NCBI GenBank assembly: GCA_964399625.1 | Contig: CAYNSB010000038.1 | Coordinates: 1-36,034 of the forward strand | Direction of reading: 5' to 3' | DNA from: CAYNSB01 sp964399625 | GTDB taxonomy: Bacteria; Planctomycetota; Phycisphaerae; Phycisphaerales; UBA1924 | Length of the DNA: 36,034 bases | Part shown: piece after piece, positions 25,089 to 34,038 of the stretch | Layout: each line of letters starts with the position of its first letter | How positions within the stretch are numbered: the stretch's first letter is position 1 | Made by a program: the position numbers and the translations under genes | Notes under the pieces: generated by a model | What the model saw: only the letters and a program-made list of their open reading frames with translations | The model's database searches: none | What the model was told of the DNA's origin: nothing

Positions 25089-27607
25089 GGCGCGGGCTCC
25101 TTGATCGCACGTTTCTTGGCGCGGAACGCCGGGGTGCTTACGGCGATGAGGGTGACGGTCAGCGAGTTCAGGGGCATCAGGATCGCAGCGATCCACGGCG
25201 CGATCTGCCCGGCGAGCGTGAACGAACCCGCGATGAGGTTGTACAGGAGCGACGCCCAGAGCGTGAGGCGGATGGTGCCCATCGCCCGTCGTCCGCCGTC
25301 GATCGCGTCGAGGATCGGCGCCAGCCCCGGGCGAGAGAGGTAGACATCGGCGGCGGAAAGGCTCGCCTCGCTGCCGCCATGGACCGCGATGCCGACGGAC
25401 GCCGCCGCGAGCGCCGCCGAGTCATTCACGCCATCGCCAACCATGACGATGGGCCGCCCGTCCGTGCGCTCGCGCGTGCGCCGCTCGATGACGGCGAGCT
25501 TGCCCTCGGGCGTCACGCCGCCCTGGCAAGCACGCTCCTCAAGCCCGAGCGTTGCGCCCGCGGCGCGAACGCTCGAAGGGTGGTCTCCCGAGAGAAGTTC
25601 GACGTTCCAGCCGCCCTTGATCAGACGCTGCACCGATTCGCGGGCGTCTGGACGGACCGGATCGCCCACCCCCACCGCCGCGACGATGCGCGAATCGACC
25701 GCGATGAGTATCGGCGTAAGGCCGTCCTGCGCCACGGCTCGCTCGAGGTCCTCGGCGCGCGCGTCGAGAGGCACCCGCAATGAACTGAGGAATGCGCGCG
25801 TGCCCGCCGCGACCAACCGCCCCTGGACGGTCCCGCGAATGCCGCCGCCGGTCGTTTGCTCGACATCGGCAATTGACTGGGGCGCGAGATCGCGCTCCTG
25901 GGCGGTCAGCACACCTTGGACGATCGCGCGGGCGAGTGGGTGCGTGCTCCGGGTCTCGAGCAGCGCGAGCAATTGGATGGCCTGGGCATCGCCCTCGCGC
26001 CGGGCGAGCGCGGCCCGGCCCTGCGTTACGGTGCCGGTCTTGTCCAGGATGAGCGTGCCGGGCGTGGACAGCGATTCGAGCACATCCGCACCCTTGATCA
26101 GGATGCCCTGGCGGGCCGCACGCCCGATCGAGGTCGCCATGACCAGGGGAGCCGCGAGCCCCAGCATGCACGGGCACGTCACGATGAGCATCGATGTGGC
26201 GTGGTCGATCGCGTGCGCGGGGTCACGCTGCAGCCACACGACAAAAGTGACGAGCGACGCGACGATGACGCCCACGACGAACCAGCGAGAAACGCGATCC
26301 GTGAAGTGCGAGATCGGCGGGCGCCGCTGCGCACATTCCTCGATCATGCCCATGAGCCGCCCGGCGCGGGTGTCGCGCCCGGTGGCCTGGGTGCGAACGC
26401 GCAGCACGCCCGAAAGATTCGCCGATCCGGCGTGCACCAGGGCGCCGGGGCCCACCTCGATCGGGGTGGACTCGCCCGTGAGCAGCGACTCATCGACGTG
26501 CGAGGCCCCGCTCTCAACGACGCCATCGACAGGGACGGAGTCGCCCGCGAGAACCTCGACAAGATCCCCCACGGCCAGAGCCTCCACGGGCACCAGGTGG
26601 GCGGCATCGCCCTCCACACGCCGGACTCGCGAAGGGATGAGCGAGAAGAGCAACTCGACAGCGTCGGCGGCCCGGCGCTGCTGCCGCTGCTGGATGAATC
26701 GACCGATGAGCAGCAGAAAGACGATGGCGGTGACGGAGTCGAAGTAGATCTCGCCGCGGTTGAGAACGGTGTTGACGACGCCCATGACGCCGCCCGCGCC
26801 CAGCGCGAAGCAGATGGGCACGTCGAGATTCACGGTTCGCGTGCGCACGGCGGCCCAGGCGTTCCGGAAGAACGCTCGTCCGGGCCATGCAAGGCACAGC
26901 GTTCCGACCGCGGCAGAAAGCCCCCGGAACAGCAGCTCGAACTGAGGCTGGATGCCCCCGAACACCCCGCCGTAGAGGGCGAACGCGAAGATCATGACGT
27001 TGCCAGCGCACGCCCCGGCGACGCCGATGCGGATCAGGGCGTGCCGCTCTTCGAGGCGCCGGGCCTGCTCCGCAGATCGATCCCGGGCAGGGTGGGGCCG
27101 GTAGCCCATGGCGTCGATCGCGCGCGCGATGGTTGAGACGCTCGTCCGCGACGGATCGAACACGACGCGAAGGGTCGCGAGGCGAAAGTTCAGCACAGCC
27201 TCGATGACGCCCGGCACAATTCGCGGAAGGCGCTCAAGCACCGCGACGCAACCGGCGCAATGAACCCCCTCAACGAGAAGATCGACCGACGAGAGCCCGT
27301 CAGGACGCGGACGCACAAACACCCGCGTGAACGCGGGGTCATCCAGCTCCGCGAACGATCCGGCTCCGGTTGCTGAGCCTCCCGCCTCGAGCGGTCCGCC
27401 CGGCCGCTGTGGTGGCGAGTCCAGCCGGCAGGCGCGAGCAATACCAAAGGCGCTCCGGCACCCATCGCAGCAGAACTGCTCGCTGCTCCTGGGATCGACG
27501 AGCCCGGCGGGCACGATCGCACCGCAGTGGGTGCACGCTACGGCGTGCCGCGGCCTGTTGAGCACGCCGAGCGAGAGTGAGGAGTTGGGCTTGGTTTCAG
27601 CGACCAT
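25085..27607 (-). CDS. ccoI: Copper-translocating P1B-type ATPase CcoI/FixI
   Basis: An 840-residue copper-exporting P-type ATPase that supplies copper for cbb3 oxidase assembly. The start at 27607 gives MVAETKPNSS and overlaps the previous gene by 11 bases. An N-terminal Cys-rich motif, CTHCGAIVPAG...FCCDGC, is typical of CcoI. A heavy-metal domain follows with GVHCAGC (Cys117, Cys120), then eight predicted membrane helices. The transport site is CPC (478-480). The catalytic Asp522 is in DKTGT, GDGVND is at 724-729, and the TGES actuator loop is present as LLTGES. ccoS follows with a 4-base overlap. Confidence 0.96.
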   Translation of the reverse strand: MVAETKPNSSLSLGVLNRPRHAVACTHCGAIVPAGLVDPRSSEQFCCDGCRSAFGIARACRLDSPPQRPGGPLEAGGSATGAGSFAELDDPAFTRVFVRPRPDGLSSVDLLVEGVHCAGCVAVLERLPRIVPGVIEAVLNFRLATLRVVFDPSRTSVSTIARAIDAMGYRPHPARDRSAEQARRLEERHALIRIGVAGACAGNVMIFAFALYGGVFGGIQPQFELLFRGLSAAVGTLCLAWPGRAFFRNAWAAVRTRTVNLDVPICFALGAGGVMGVVNTVLNRGEIYFDSVTAIVFLLLIGRFIQQRQQRRAADAVELLFSLIPSRVRRVEGDAAHLVPVEALAVGDLVEVLAGDSVPVDGVVESGASHVDESLLTGESTPIEVGPGALVHAGSANLSGVLRVRTQATGRDTRAGRLMGMIEECAQRRPPISHFTDRVSRWFVVGVIVASLVTFVVWLQRDPAHAIDHATSMLIVTCPCMLGLAAPLVMATSIGRAARQGILIKGADVLESLSTPGTLILDKTGTVTQGRAALARREGDAQAIQLLALLETRSTHPLARAIVQGVLTAQERDLAPQSIADVEQTTGGGIRGTVQGRLVAAGTRAFLSSLRVPLDARAEDLERAVAQDGLTPILIAVDSRIVAAVGVGDPVRPDARESVQRLIKGGWNVELLSGDHPSSVRAAGATLGLEERACQGGVTPEGKLAVIERRTRERTDGRPIVMVGDGVNDSAALAAASVGIAVHGGSEASLSAADVYLSRPGLAPILDAIDGGRRAMGTIRLTLWASLLYNLIAGSFTLAGQIAPWIAAILMPLNSLTVTLIAVSTPAFRAKKRAIKEPAP

Positions 27608-28397
27608 CGCAGCACAGGGCTCCGTCTCGCGAAATGGTAGAGACCGGGTCGAGCGAAGGACCGGGCGTGATGCCGGCATGCGCGGCGACGGCGGCGGGCG
27701 AGAGCACGCCGATCAGCGGCATCCGCTGCACAAGCGTCACAAGTCCCATCGTGATCAACAGCATCGCGGTAAGTGTTGGGAAGTACCTTCCCAGGCGACC
27801 GGCGGCGGTGCGGAGCCCGGCCCCGAGCGAGACGAGCAGCGGAAGTGTCCCGAGCCAGAACACGACCATCACGATCGCTCCGGTGCCCACGCGCCCCGTG
27901 CCCGCGGCGGTCACGACGAACGCGTAGAGCCAGCCGCAGGGCAACAGCGTCGTGAGAAGCCCGATCACGCCCGCGCGAAGCATTGGGGGCAGGTCCACCG
28001 CCGATCGATGGCCCGCGATCGCGTAGCGCTGCAGGCGCGAGGGGAACGGCAGCTTGGGCACACGCAGCCCCCAGACGCGCAGCAGCGTTGCGCCACCGAA
28101 CACCACGATCGTGCAGGCCGCAAGAACACCCGCCGCTCTTTGCACGCCCGCTATGGAGGCGCCCAGATCCACCACGGAGCCCAGCGCTCCGGCAAGGACG
28201 CCGAGCGTCGCGTACGTGGCCAGACGCCCCAGGTGGTATGAGGACTGCAACACGGCGTGAGATCGCCAGGACACGATGTGCCCGTTTCGAGTGACGGGCG
28301 TGGTCACGGCCATCGCGAGGAACGCGCCGCACATGCCCGCGCAGTGCAGGCTGCCCAGGACGCTAGCAAGGAAGATGGCGATGACGAGCGAGGTCAT
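27597..28397 (-). CDS. SafE/TauE-like membrane protein of the cbb3 cluster
   Basis: A 266-residue polytopic membrane protein with about six helices. It begins MTSLVIAIFLASVLGSLHCAGMCGAF; the HCAGMCG motif is characteristic of the sulfite-exporter TauE/SafE-like proteins that often sit next to ccoI. It also has LTTLLPCGWLYAFVVTAAGTG, a second typical Pro-Cys-Gly segment, and a C-terminal helix. The two Cys of the first motif plus the Cys in LPCGW suggest metal or thiol handling, so copper supply to the oxidase is more likely than sulfite export; this is inference from position and motif. It lies 28 bases after ccoH and overlaps the ccoI start by 11 bases. Confidence 0.85.
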   Translation of the reverse strand: MTSLVIAIFLASVLGSLHCAGMCGAFLAMAVTTPVTRNGHIVSWRSHAVLQSSYHLGRLATYATLGVLAGALGSVVDLGASIAGVQRAAGVLAACTIVVFGGATLLRVWGLRVPKLPFPSRLQRYAIAGHRSAVDLPPMLRAGVIGLLTTLLPCGWLYAFVVTAAGTGRVGTGAIVMVVFWLGTLPLLVSLGAGLRTAAGRLGRYFPTLTAMLLITMGLVTLVQRMPLIGVLSPAAVAAHAGITPGPSLDPVSTISRDGALCCDGR

Positions 28398-28425
28398 GAG
28401 ATTCGAGAGCCGAGTCGGCGTGGGG

Positions 28426-28995
28426 TTAGTCGGACACTCCATCGCTCGCGCTCGAGGCGGAGGCCACGTCCAGCGTGAGCGTGTGCGTGAACGTGTCGCC
28501 AGCGCGACCCGCCGTGATCCGCACCTCCCACTTGCCGGGGCGCGAGAGGGGCAGCGACGCGAGGTAGGAGCCATCTCCCGCGTCCTTGAGTTCCGCCCGG
28601 ACTCTCTGGGACGACCTCGCCTGGTGGAACATCTCCGCGCGCACGCTCGCGCCGGCGATGGGCCGCGCGTTGCGATCGCGAAGGAGCACACGCAGGGAGC
28701 GCAGGCCCGCGGCGTCCTGTCGCGGCGCCGCGTCGGCCGCGACGACCCACGCCAGCCGCTCGTTCGCGCCCATCTGCGCCTGGGTCTGGTCCCACGCGAG
28801 CGCCTTCTGATAGAACTCCGGCTCAACGGCGTAGGACGAATCGGCGTTGGCGTAGAGGATCAGGGCGGCTGTGATCACGATGTTGAGCCCAAGCAGGCCC
28901 ACAATCATCAGGGGCCAGCGCGCACCGCGCCGGGCCGGGCGAGGCGTCGAGCCGCTCCGTTCACTCAGGGGGGCGATCGGCGTGACGGTGCTCAT
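28426..28995 (-). CDS. ccoH: cbb3 oxidase assembly protein CcoH/FixH
   Basis: A 189-residue single-pass membrane protein. After a Pro/Arg-rich cytosolic stretch comes a transmembrane helix at about residues 28-48 (WPLMIVGLLGLNIVITAALI). The FixH signature DSSYAVEPEFYQKALAWDQ follows, then an extracytoplasmic immunoglobulin-like domain (LRVLLRDRNARPIAGASV, GKWEVRITA). In Proteobacteria CcoH associates with the oxidase and stabilises assembly. Its start codon overlaps the ccoG stop by four bases (28992-28995). Confidence 0.92.
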   Translation of the reverse strand: MSTVTPIAPLSERSGSTPRPARRGARWPLMIVGLLGLNIVITAALILYANADSSYAVEPEFYQKALAWDQTQAQMGANERLAWVVAADAAPRQDAAGLRSLRVLLRDRNARPIAGASVRAEMFHQARSSQRVRAELKDAGDGSYLASLPLSRPGKWEVRITAGRAGDTFTHTLTLDVASASSASDGVSD

Positions 28996-30536
28996 GGCGT
29001 GCCTCCTGAAGGGGCCGGCCCCGACGACGGGGGAGACGCGACGGGCGGTGCGGACGCAGGCTTTGAACGAATCGAGCTGGGCCCAAGCAGCCCACAGTGC
29101 TTTTCGATGGTGAATCCCTTGCCGTCGCTCACGCGCAGAATCGCCTCGGCGTGCCCACCCGCGAAGGACTCGGGGGGAACGGCGATCACGAGTCCTTCTT
29201 CCTTCAACTCACCCTTGTCGACCTTGAGCGGATTGCTCTCGGTGACAACCCGGGCGCCGGCGGGCTGAAGAACATCGATCTGGTACATCCGCGGACCATC
29301 GGCCCGATTGACCAGCCGCACCTTGTACTGGTTCGCGATCTCGCCCGAGGGCAGCTCGTTGAAGGGCAGCCCCTTGCCACGGATGAACGAGATGTACGCG
29401 GGCTGCATGGTGGACAGGCGCCACGCGAACACGCTCGCGATGACGATGAGGATCGCGGGATACACGAACACGCGCGGGCGGAGGATGTGCCGCTTCTGGC
29501 GGTCGATGGCGTTCTGGCTGGAGTAGCGGATCAGCCCGCGCGGGCGGGAGAGCTTGTCCATCACCGCGTCGCAGGCATCGATGCACTGCGCGCAGTTGAC
29601 GCACTCCATCTGGAGCCCTTTGCGGATGTCGATGCCCGTCGGGCACGTCGCCACGCAAAGACCACAGTCCACGCAGTCACCACGGCGTGCGTCGGGCGCG
29701 GACTCGAGCGACGAGGCCCCCGCGTCCACGATCTTCAGCGACAGATCCCCGGCGGGCGCGGCGGTGCCCGGCTTGCCGCGCGCCCTGGAGCCGCCCTTGC
29801 CGCGCGGCTCACCGCGGATCGGGTCGTACGAGACGATCAGCGAGTCGCGATCGAGCATCACGGACTGGAAGCGTCCGTAGGGACAGGCGACCAGGCACAG
29901 CTGCTCGCGGAAGAACCCGAAATCGAAGAGCATCGCCAGCGTGACGATCACGACCACCGCGAAGCCCACGGGATGGTCCGCCGGAGAGGACAGGATCCAG
30001 TGGCGGAGCTGCTCCACCCCGACGAAGTATGAAAGAAACGTGTGCGCAAGCCCGAAGGAGATCAGGAAGTACAGGACGTACTGGACGCCCTTGCGCGCAC
30101 CGGCGTGGGAAGGCCTGCGCGTGCTGCCGGGGGCCCCGCTCGCCCAGCGCTCGATGGGCCGGAAGATGAACTCCATGTACACCGTCTGCGGGCAGGCCCA
30201 CCCGCACCACACGCGCCCCACGAGCGCCGTAGCGAGAAACACGGTCAGGAACGTGCCCACCACGAGCAGCATGAGCAGGAGGGTGTCCGTGGGAAGGAAC
30301 GTCTTGCCGAAGAACGTGAACTCGCGATGCACGATGTCCAGAAGGATCGCGGGCTTGCCCCTGATCGCGATCCACGGCAGCGAGACGAACACCGCGATCA
30401 GCCCCCACGCGACAGCGCGACGACGCGCGAGGAAGCGCCCCTTGGACACGCGCGGTCGCAGCCAGCGACGCGAGCCGTCGCGGTTGAGCGTCGAGAGCAC
30501 CTGTTCCTCGGGTTGCAGAAGCGTGGCGGACGACAT
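28992..30536 (-). CDS. ccoG: Ferredoxin-type copper reductase/assembly protein CcoG (FixG/RdxA)
   Basis: A 514-residue membrane iron-sulfur protein. CcoG is reported to reduce Cu(II) for cbb3 biogenesis. It has several transmembrane helices (WGLIAVFVSLPWIAI, LLLMLLVVGTFLTVFLA) and two membrane-proximal Cys pairs, VWCGWACPQTVYMEF and QLCLVACPYGRFQS. Two [4Fe-4S] ferredoxin motifs follow, CVDCGLCVATCPTGIDI and CVNCAQCIDAC. The C-terminal part is an immunoglobulin-like domain facing the periplasm, ending in a Pro/Ser-rich tail. It lies 32 bases after ccoP and overlaps ccoH by four bases. Confidence 0.96.
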   Translation of the reverse strand: MSSATLLQPEEQVLSTLNRDGSRRWLRPRVSKGRFLARRRAVAWGLIAVFVSLPWIAIRGKPAILLDIVHREFTFFGKTFLPTDTLLLMLLVVGTFLTVFLATALVGRVWCGWACPQTVYMEFIFRPIERWASGAPGSTRRPSHAGARKGVQYVLYFLISFGLAHTFLSYFVGVEQLRHWILSSPADHPVGFAVVVIVTLAMLFDFGFFREQLCLVACPYGRFQSVMLDRDSLIVSYDPIRGEPRGKGGSRARGKPGTAAPAGDLSLKIVDAGASSLESAPDARRGDCVDCGLCVATCPTGIDIRKGLQMECVNCAQCIDACDAVMDKLSRPRGLIRYSSQNAIDRQKRHILRPRVFVYPAILIVIASVFAWRLSTMQPAYISFIRGKGLPFNELPSGEIANQYKVRLVNRADGPRMYQIDVLQPAGARVVTESNPLKVDKGELKEEGLVIAVPPESFAGGHAEAILRVSDGKGFTIEKHCGLLGPSSIRSKPASAPPVASPPSSGPAPSGGTP

Positions 30537-30568
30537 TCACCCTCCCTGTGCGCGAGGCCGCGCCCGGT

Positions 30569-31231
30569 TCAGCGCGACGCCTGCGAAACCTTCTTGCCGT
30601 CCCCGGCCCCATCCGCGGGCTTGGGCGGCTCGTGCTTGATGGCGGGCCAGGGCGGGATCTTCTCGCCCTCGGTCGGACGAGGGCCCGAGAGGTTCTGCCC
30701 GCGGAGCGACGCGACGTACGCCGAGACGAGGATGATCTCGTTCTGATTGAGTCGATTGCGCCACGAGGGCATCGCCTGAGCGGCGGCGCCCTCCTGCACG
30801 ACGCGCGGGATGTCCATCAGCGTTTTGATGTTCTTGTAGGAATCGTCGGTCATGTTCGGCCCGACCAGCCCCTGCCCCTTGTCGCCGTGGCAGGAGATGC
30901 AGTTCGCGCGGAAGATGCCCTGCCCGATTGTCAACCAGTCGGGATGACCCATCGCCGAGAGCAGCGTCTCCTCGTTGAGCTCGAGCTTTCCGACCTTGAG
31001 GAACTGCTTGGCGGCAACCTCCGCCTCGACGCGCGCGATCCGCTGCGGGAACGTGAGCACATCGGGGTTGAAGTGGACCACGAGGATGTACGGGAAGCAG
31101 AAGAAGACGCTCGCGAGGAAGATGAGGTGCCACCACCCCGGCGTGGGATTGTCGTACTCCTGGATGCCGTCGTAGTTGTGATCGAGGATCTTGGCTTCGT
31201 GCGTGTCGGAAGTGTGGGTGGCGTCGCTCAT
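30569..31231 (-). CDS. ccoP: cbb3 oxidase subunit CcoP, single-heme form
   Basis: A 220-residue membrane-anchored cytochrome c of the oxidase. The N-terminal part has HNYDGIQEYDNPTPGWWH, the CcoP signature before the membrane helix (about residues 33-55), which docks on CcoN. Only one heme c site is present, CISCH (Cys111, Cys114, His115), with a likely axial Met in AMPSW. Proteobacterial CcoP has two CxxCH sites and is about 300 residues, so this one lacks one cytochrome domain. Its ATG overlaps the ccoQ stop by four bases. The tail is Pro/Lys-rich. Confidence 0.93.
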   Translation of the reverse strand: MSDATHTSDTHEAKILDHNYDGIQEYDNPTPGWWHLIFLASVFFCFPYILVVHFNPDVLTFPQRIARVEAEVAAKQFLKVGKLELNEETLLSAMGHPDWLTIGQGIFRANCISCHGDKGQGLVGPNMTDDSYKNIKTLMDIPRVVQEGAAAQAMPSWRNRLNQNEIILVSAYVASLRGQNLSGPRPTEGEKIPPWPAIKHEPPKPADGAGDGKKVSQASR

Positions 31232-31461
31232 GGGCGTGCGCTCCTGTTCGACTCGCTCGCGCGCGGCGAGGGAGATGGCGTGGTTGTGCGTGCAGAGAGC
31301 GCGCCGTCGTCCAGTGAGAGGCGCGCCGCGTCCTCAAAGTTCCCGCGTGTCCGCCCGTAGATCCGCAGGACCACGGCGATGAACACGCCCAGGAACAGGA
31401 TCATGGCGATGATGGGCCAGAACGCCAGATTCATGTGACCGATGATGTCGCTCAGACGCAT
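31228..31461 (-). CDS. ccoQ: cbb3 oxidase small subunit CcoQ-like
   Basis: A 77-residue protein with one transmembrane helix (LAFWPIIAMILFLGVFIAVVL) followed by RIYGRTRGNFEDAARLSLDD. The Y-x-x-x-R-x-x-F-x-x-A-A-x-L pattern is usual after the helix in CcoQ. Position between ccoNO and ccoP supports the call. CcoQ stabilises the complex in some bacteria. The C-terminal third is Ser/Thr/Pro-rich and probably disordered. It lies 33 bases after ccoNO and overlaps ccoP by four bases. Confidence 0.85.
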   Translation of the reverse strand: MRLSDIIGHMNLAFWPIIAMILFLGVFIAVVLRIYGRTRGNFEDAARLSLDDGALSARTTTPSPSPRASESNRSARP

Positions 31462-31494
31462 CGCTGTGCTCCGGGAGAGATTCGCGCTCGGGGC

Positions 31495-33810
31495 TTACTG
31501 GCCCCCAATTCCCGACGTGGTCGCGGTCAGGGAGCCCTCGGCCTTGGCCGGCGCGGCGGGCGCCGCGGGGTCCGGCGCTGGCGTTGACGGAGTCGAGATG
31601 TCCTTGCCCAGGCGCTGCAAGTACGCGATCACGGCGACGACCTTCTTGTTCTCAAGACCCGCGGGCGCCCCCTGAGTCACCAGGTCCGCGCCGATCGCCT
31701 TCGCCTGTTCGCGGGCGAGACGCTCGGCAACGCCTTCCTTGACCGTGTCGCCGTAGGGCACCCCGAGCATGGCCATCACACGCACGCGCGTCTGAATGAC
31801 CGAGAAGTCGAGGTTGTCCTCGAGCAGCCAGCCGTACGCGGGCATCAGCGACTGCTCGTTGATCTGACGCGGGTTCTCAAAGTGCTTGAGGTGCCAGAAA
31901 TTGCTCTGGCGTCCGCCCTCGCGGGCAAGGTCCGGCCCGATGCGGCGAGACCCCCACTGGAACGGATGGTCGTACACGAACTCGCCGGGCTTGCTGTACT
32001 CGCCGTACCGCTTCACCTCGGCGTAGATCGGGCGGATCATCTGCGAGTGGCAGTTGTAACAGCCCTCGGCGATGTACACGTCGCGCCCCGCGAGCTCCAG
32101 CGGCGTGTAGGGCTTGACGCTGGCGATCGTGGGAACGTTGCTCTTGACGAGGAACGTCGGGATGATCTCGAACAGAGACGCCGAGGCGACCGCGATGAGC
32201 ACCCAGAACGTGAACTTGAAGGGCCTGCGCTCCCAGACGCGGTGCCACCACGCGGTGCTCCAGACGTCGAGCCGCTTGCCCCAGTCGGTGACGTTCTCGA
32301 GCGTGGAGCCCGGGGCGTGCTCGCGCTCAAAGACGCGCGTAAGCGCGGGCGCCTGGTAGACGGGCACGTCGTAAACGGCCGGACGGGCGAGCCAGGTGCG
32401 GAGCATGTTGTACGCGCACAGCAGGGCGCCCGAGAGATAGAGCACGCCGCCGCCCACGCGGACCCAGTAGAACGGGTTGAGCACCGCGGTCGTCTCGACG
32501 AAATCGGGATACTTCAAGTTGCCGACCTCGTCGAACGCCCGCCACATCAGGCCCTGCGTGAGCCCGGCCGTGTAGATCGGGATCACGTACAGGAGGATGC
32601 CGATCGTCGAGATCCAGAAGTGCGTCGTCGCGAGCTTCTTGGAGAAGAGCGGCGTCTGGAAGAGGCGGGGCATGAGCCAGTAGATCATGCCGAAGGCGAG
32701 GAACCCGTTCCATCCCAGCGCCCCGCCGTGCACGTGGGCGATGGTCCAGTCGGTGTAGTGCGACAGGGCGTTGACGCTCTTGATGGAGAGCATCGGCCCC
32801 TCGAACGTTGACATGCCGTAGAACGTGACGCCCACGACGAAGAACTTGAGCACGGGGTCCTGCGACACCTTGTGCCAGGCCCCGCGGAGCGTCATCAGCC
32901 CGTTGATCATGCCGCCCCAGGAGGGCATCCAGAGCATGACGGAGAAGAGCATGCCCAGAGTGCTCGCCCACTGCGGCAGGGCCGTGTAGTGCAGGTGGTG
33001 CGGACCGGCCCAGATGTAGATGAAGACCAGCGACCAGAAGTGGACGATCGACAGGCGGTACGAGAAGACGGGACGCTCCGCGGCCTTGGGCATGAAGTAG
33101 TACATCAAGCCGAGGTACGGGGTCGTGAGGAAGAACGCCACGGCGTTGTGCCCGTACCACCACTGCATGAAGGCGTCCTGAACGCCGGCGTACACGGAGT
33201 AGCTCTTGAAGAGGCCCGCGGGCACCGCGAGCGAGTTGAAGACGTGCAGCATCGTGACCGTGACGATCGTCGCAATCCAGAACCAGATCGCGACGTACAT
33301 GTGGCGCTCGCGACGCTTGATCAACGTCCCGAAGAAGTTCACGCCGAAGAATCCGAGCCACACCACGGCGATGAGCAGGTCGATCGGCCACTCCAGCTCC
33401 GCGTACTCCTTGCCCTGCGTGATGCCCAGCGGAAGCGTGAGCGCGGCGCACACGATGATCAGCTGCCATCCCCAGAAGTGCAGATTGCTCAGCGTGTCGG
33501 AGAACATGCGCGCCTTGCACAGGCGCTGCAGGGCGTAGTACACGCAGGCGAAGATGCCGTTGCCCGCGAACGCGAAGATCGCCGCGTTCGTGTGCAGGGG
33601 GCGGATGCGCCCGAAGGCGAGGTACGGGATGCCCAGGTTCGCCTTGGGGAAGGCGAGTTCCAGCGCGACGTAGATGCCCGCCAGGAAGGCGACGATGCCC
33701 CACACGAGGGTCATCAGCATGAACTTGCGGACGATCGCGTCGTCGTAGCTGAAGGACTCCAGGGCGCCGCCGGCGGCGGGTTGTGAGGCGTGGCGTTCAG
33801 GCTGGCTCAT
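31495..33810 (-). CDS. ccoNO: Fused cbb3 oxidase subunits CcoN-CcoO
   Basis: A 771-residue fusion of the catalytic heme-copper subunit and the membrane cytochrome c subunit. The CcoN part (about residues 1-480) has twelve or so helices and the heme and copper histidine motifs RPLHTNAA, WWYGHNAVAFF and WAGPHHLHYTALP. SHYTDWTIAHVHGG holds the cross-linked Tyr typical of the cbb3 class. The CcoO part starts at about residue 520, with a membrane helix and the single heme c motif CYNCH (Cys584, Cys587, His588), followed by the CcoO signature SQMIRPIYAEVKRYG. Fused forms are known in several phyla including Planctomycetota. It is the first gene of the operon and reduces O2 to water at low oxygen, pumping protons. 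Confidence 0.97.
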   Translation of the reverse strand: MSQPERHASQPAAGGALESFSYDDAIVRKFMLMTLVWGIVAFLAGIYVALELAFPKANLGIPYLAFGRIRPLHTNAAIFAFAGNGIFACVYYALQRLCKARMFSDTLSNLHFWGWQLIIVCAALTLPLGITQGKEYAELEWPIDLLIAVVWLGFFGVNFFGTLIKRRERHMYVAIWFWIATIVTVTMLHVFNSLAVPAGLFKSYSVYAGVQDAFMQWWYGHNAVAFFLTTPYLGLMYYFMPKAAERPVFSYRLSIVHFWSLVFIYIWAGPHHLHYTALPQWASTLGMLFSVMLWMPSWGGMINGLMTLRGAWHKVSQDPVLKFFVVGVTFYGMSTFEGPMLSIKSVNALSHYTDWTIAHVHGGALGWNGFLAFGMIYWLMPRLFQTPLFSKKLATTHFWISTIGILLYVIPIYTAGLTQGLMWRAFDEVGNLKYPDFVETTAVLNPFYWVRVGGGVLYLSGALLCAYNMLRTWLARPAVYDVPVYQAPALTRVFEREHAPGSTLENVTDWGKRLDVWSTAWWHRVWERRPFKFTFWVLIAVASASLFEIIPTFLVKSNVPTIASVKPYTPLELAGRDVYIAEGCYNCHSQMIRPIYAEVKRYGEYSKPGEFVYDHPFQWGSRRIGPDLAREGGRQSNFWHLKHFENPRQINEQSLMPAYGWLLEDNLDFSVIQTRVRVMAMLGVPYGDTVKEGVAERLAREQAKAIGADLVTQGAPAGLENKKVVAVIAYLQRLGKDISTPSTPAPDPAAPAAPAKAEGSLTATTSGIGGQ

Positions 33811-33886
33811 GCTGGCGCGCTCCGCGAGGGTGTTTTGAAGTGCATCGAACTGATTGCGGGTATCGGTATCGATTTGTCCTTGTGAT

Positions 33887-33915
33887 ATTCTCGACTCATT
33901 GATCCTTTATGTCAA
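33887..33915 (-). promoter_or_regulatory. Promoter of the cco operon
   Basis: On the minus strand, a perfect -35 TTGACA (33910-33915), a 17-base spacer and -10 GAGAAT (33887-33892, four of six matches). Transcription would start near 33880, about 70 bases before the ccoNO ATG. Confidence 0.6.
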
Positions 33916-33935
33916 GTCGGCCACCTTGTGTAATC

Positions 33936-33949
33936 CACAGGTTCCTGTG
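33936..33949. promoter_or_regulatory. Palindromic operator candidate upstream of the cco promoter
   Basis: CACAGGTTCCTGTG is a perfect 6-2-6 palindrome. Its centre is about 62 bases upstream of the predicted cco transcription start, a usual place for a class I activator site. The bound factor is unknown. Confidence 0.5.
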
Positions 33950-33974
33950 CAGCAGTACATGTTTCGTTATAGGA

Positions 33975-33994
33975 CGTCTCACCGTACCGAGACG
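33975..33994. promoter_or_regulatory. Inverted repeat in the rrf2-cco intergenic region
   Basis: Perfect 6-bp arms, CGTCTC (33975-33980) and GAGACG (33989-33994), are separated by 8 bases. It is a candidate operator for the divergent Rrf2 regulator or for another factor. Confidence 0.45.
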
Positions 33995-33996
33995 AC

Positions 33997-34014
33997 TTGT
34001 CCACTTTCAGACAA
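33997..34014. promoter_or_regulatory. Second inverted repeat with an 8-base spacer
   Basis: TTGTC (33997-34001) and GACAA (34010-34014) form perfect 5-bp arms with an 8-base spacer, directly next to the 33975-33994 dyad and with the same spacer length. Confidence 0.35.
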
Positions 34015-34038
34015 AGATGACCAACTTTCTCGGTTATT

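Noticed and set aside
33899..33915. Possible FNR box TTGA...TCAA in front of ccoNO
   Set aside because: The half-sites are nine bases apart instead of six, and one half overlaps the TTGACA -35. It does not fit the FNR consensus.
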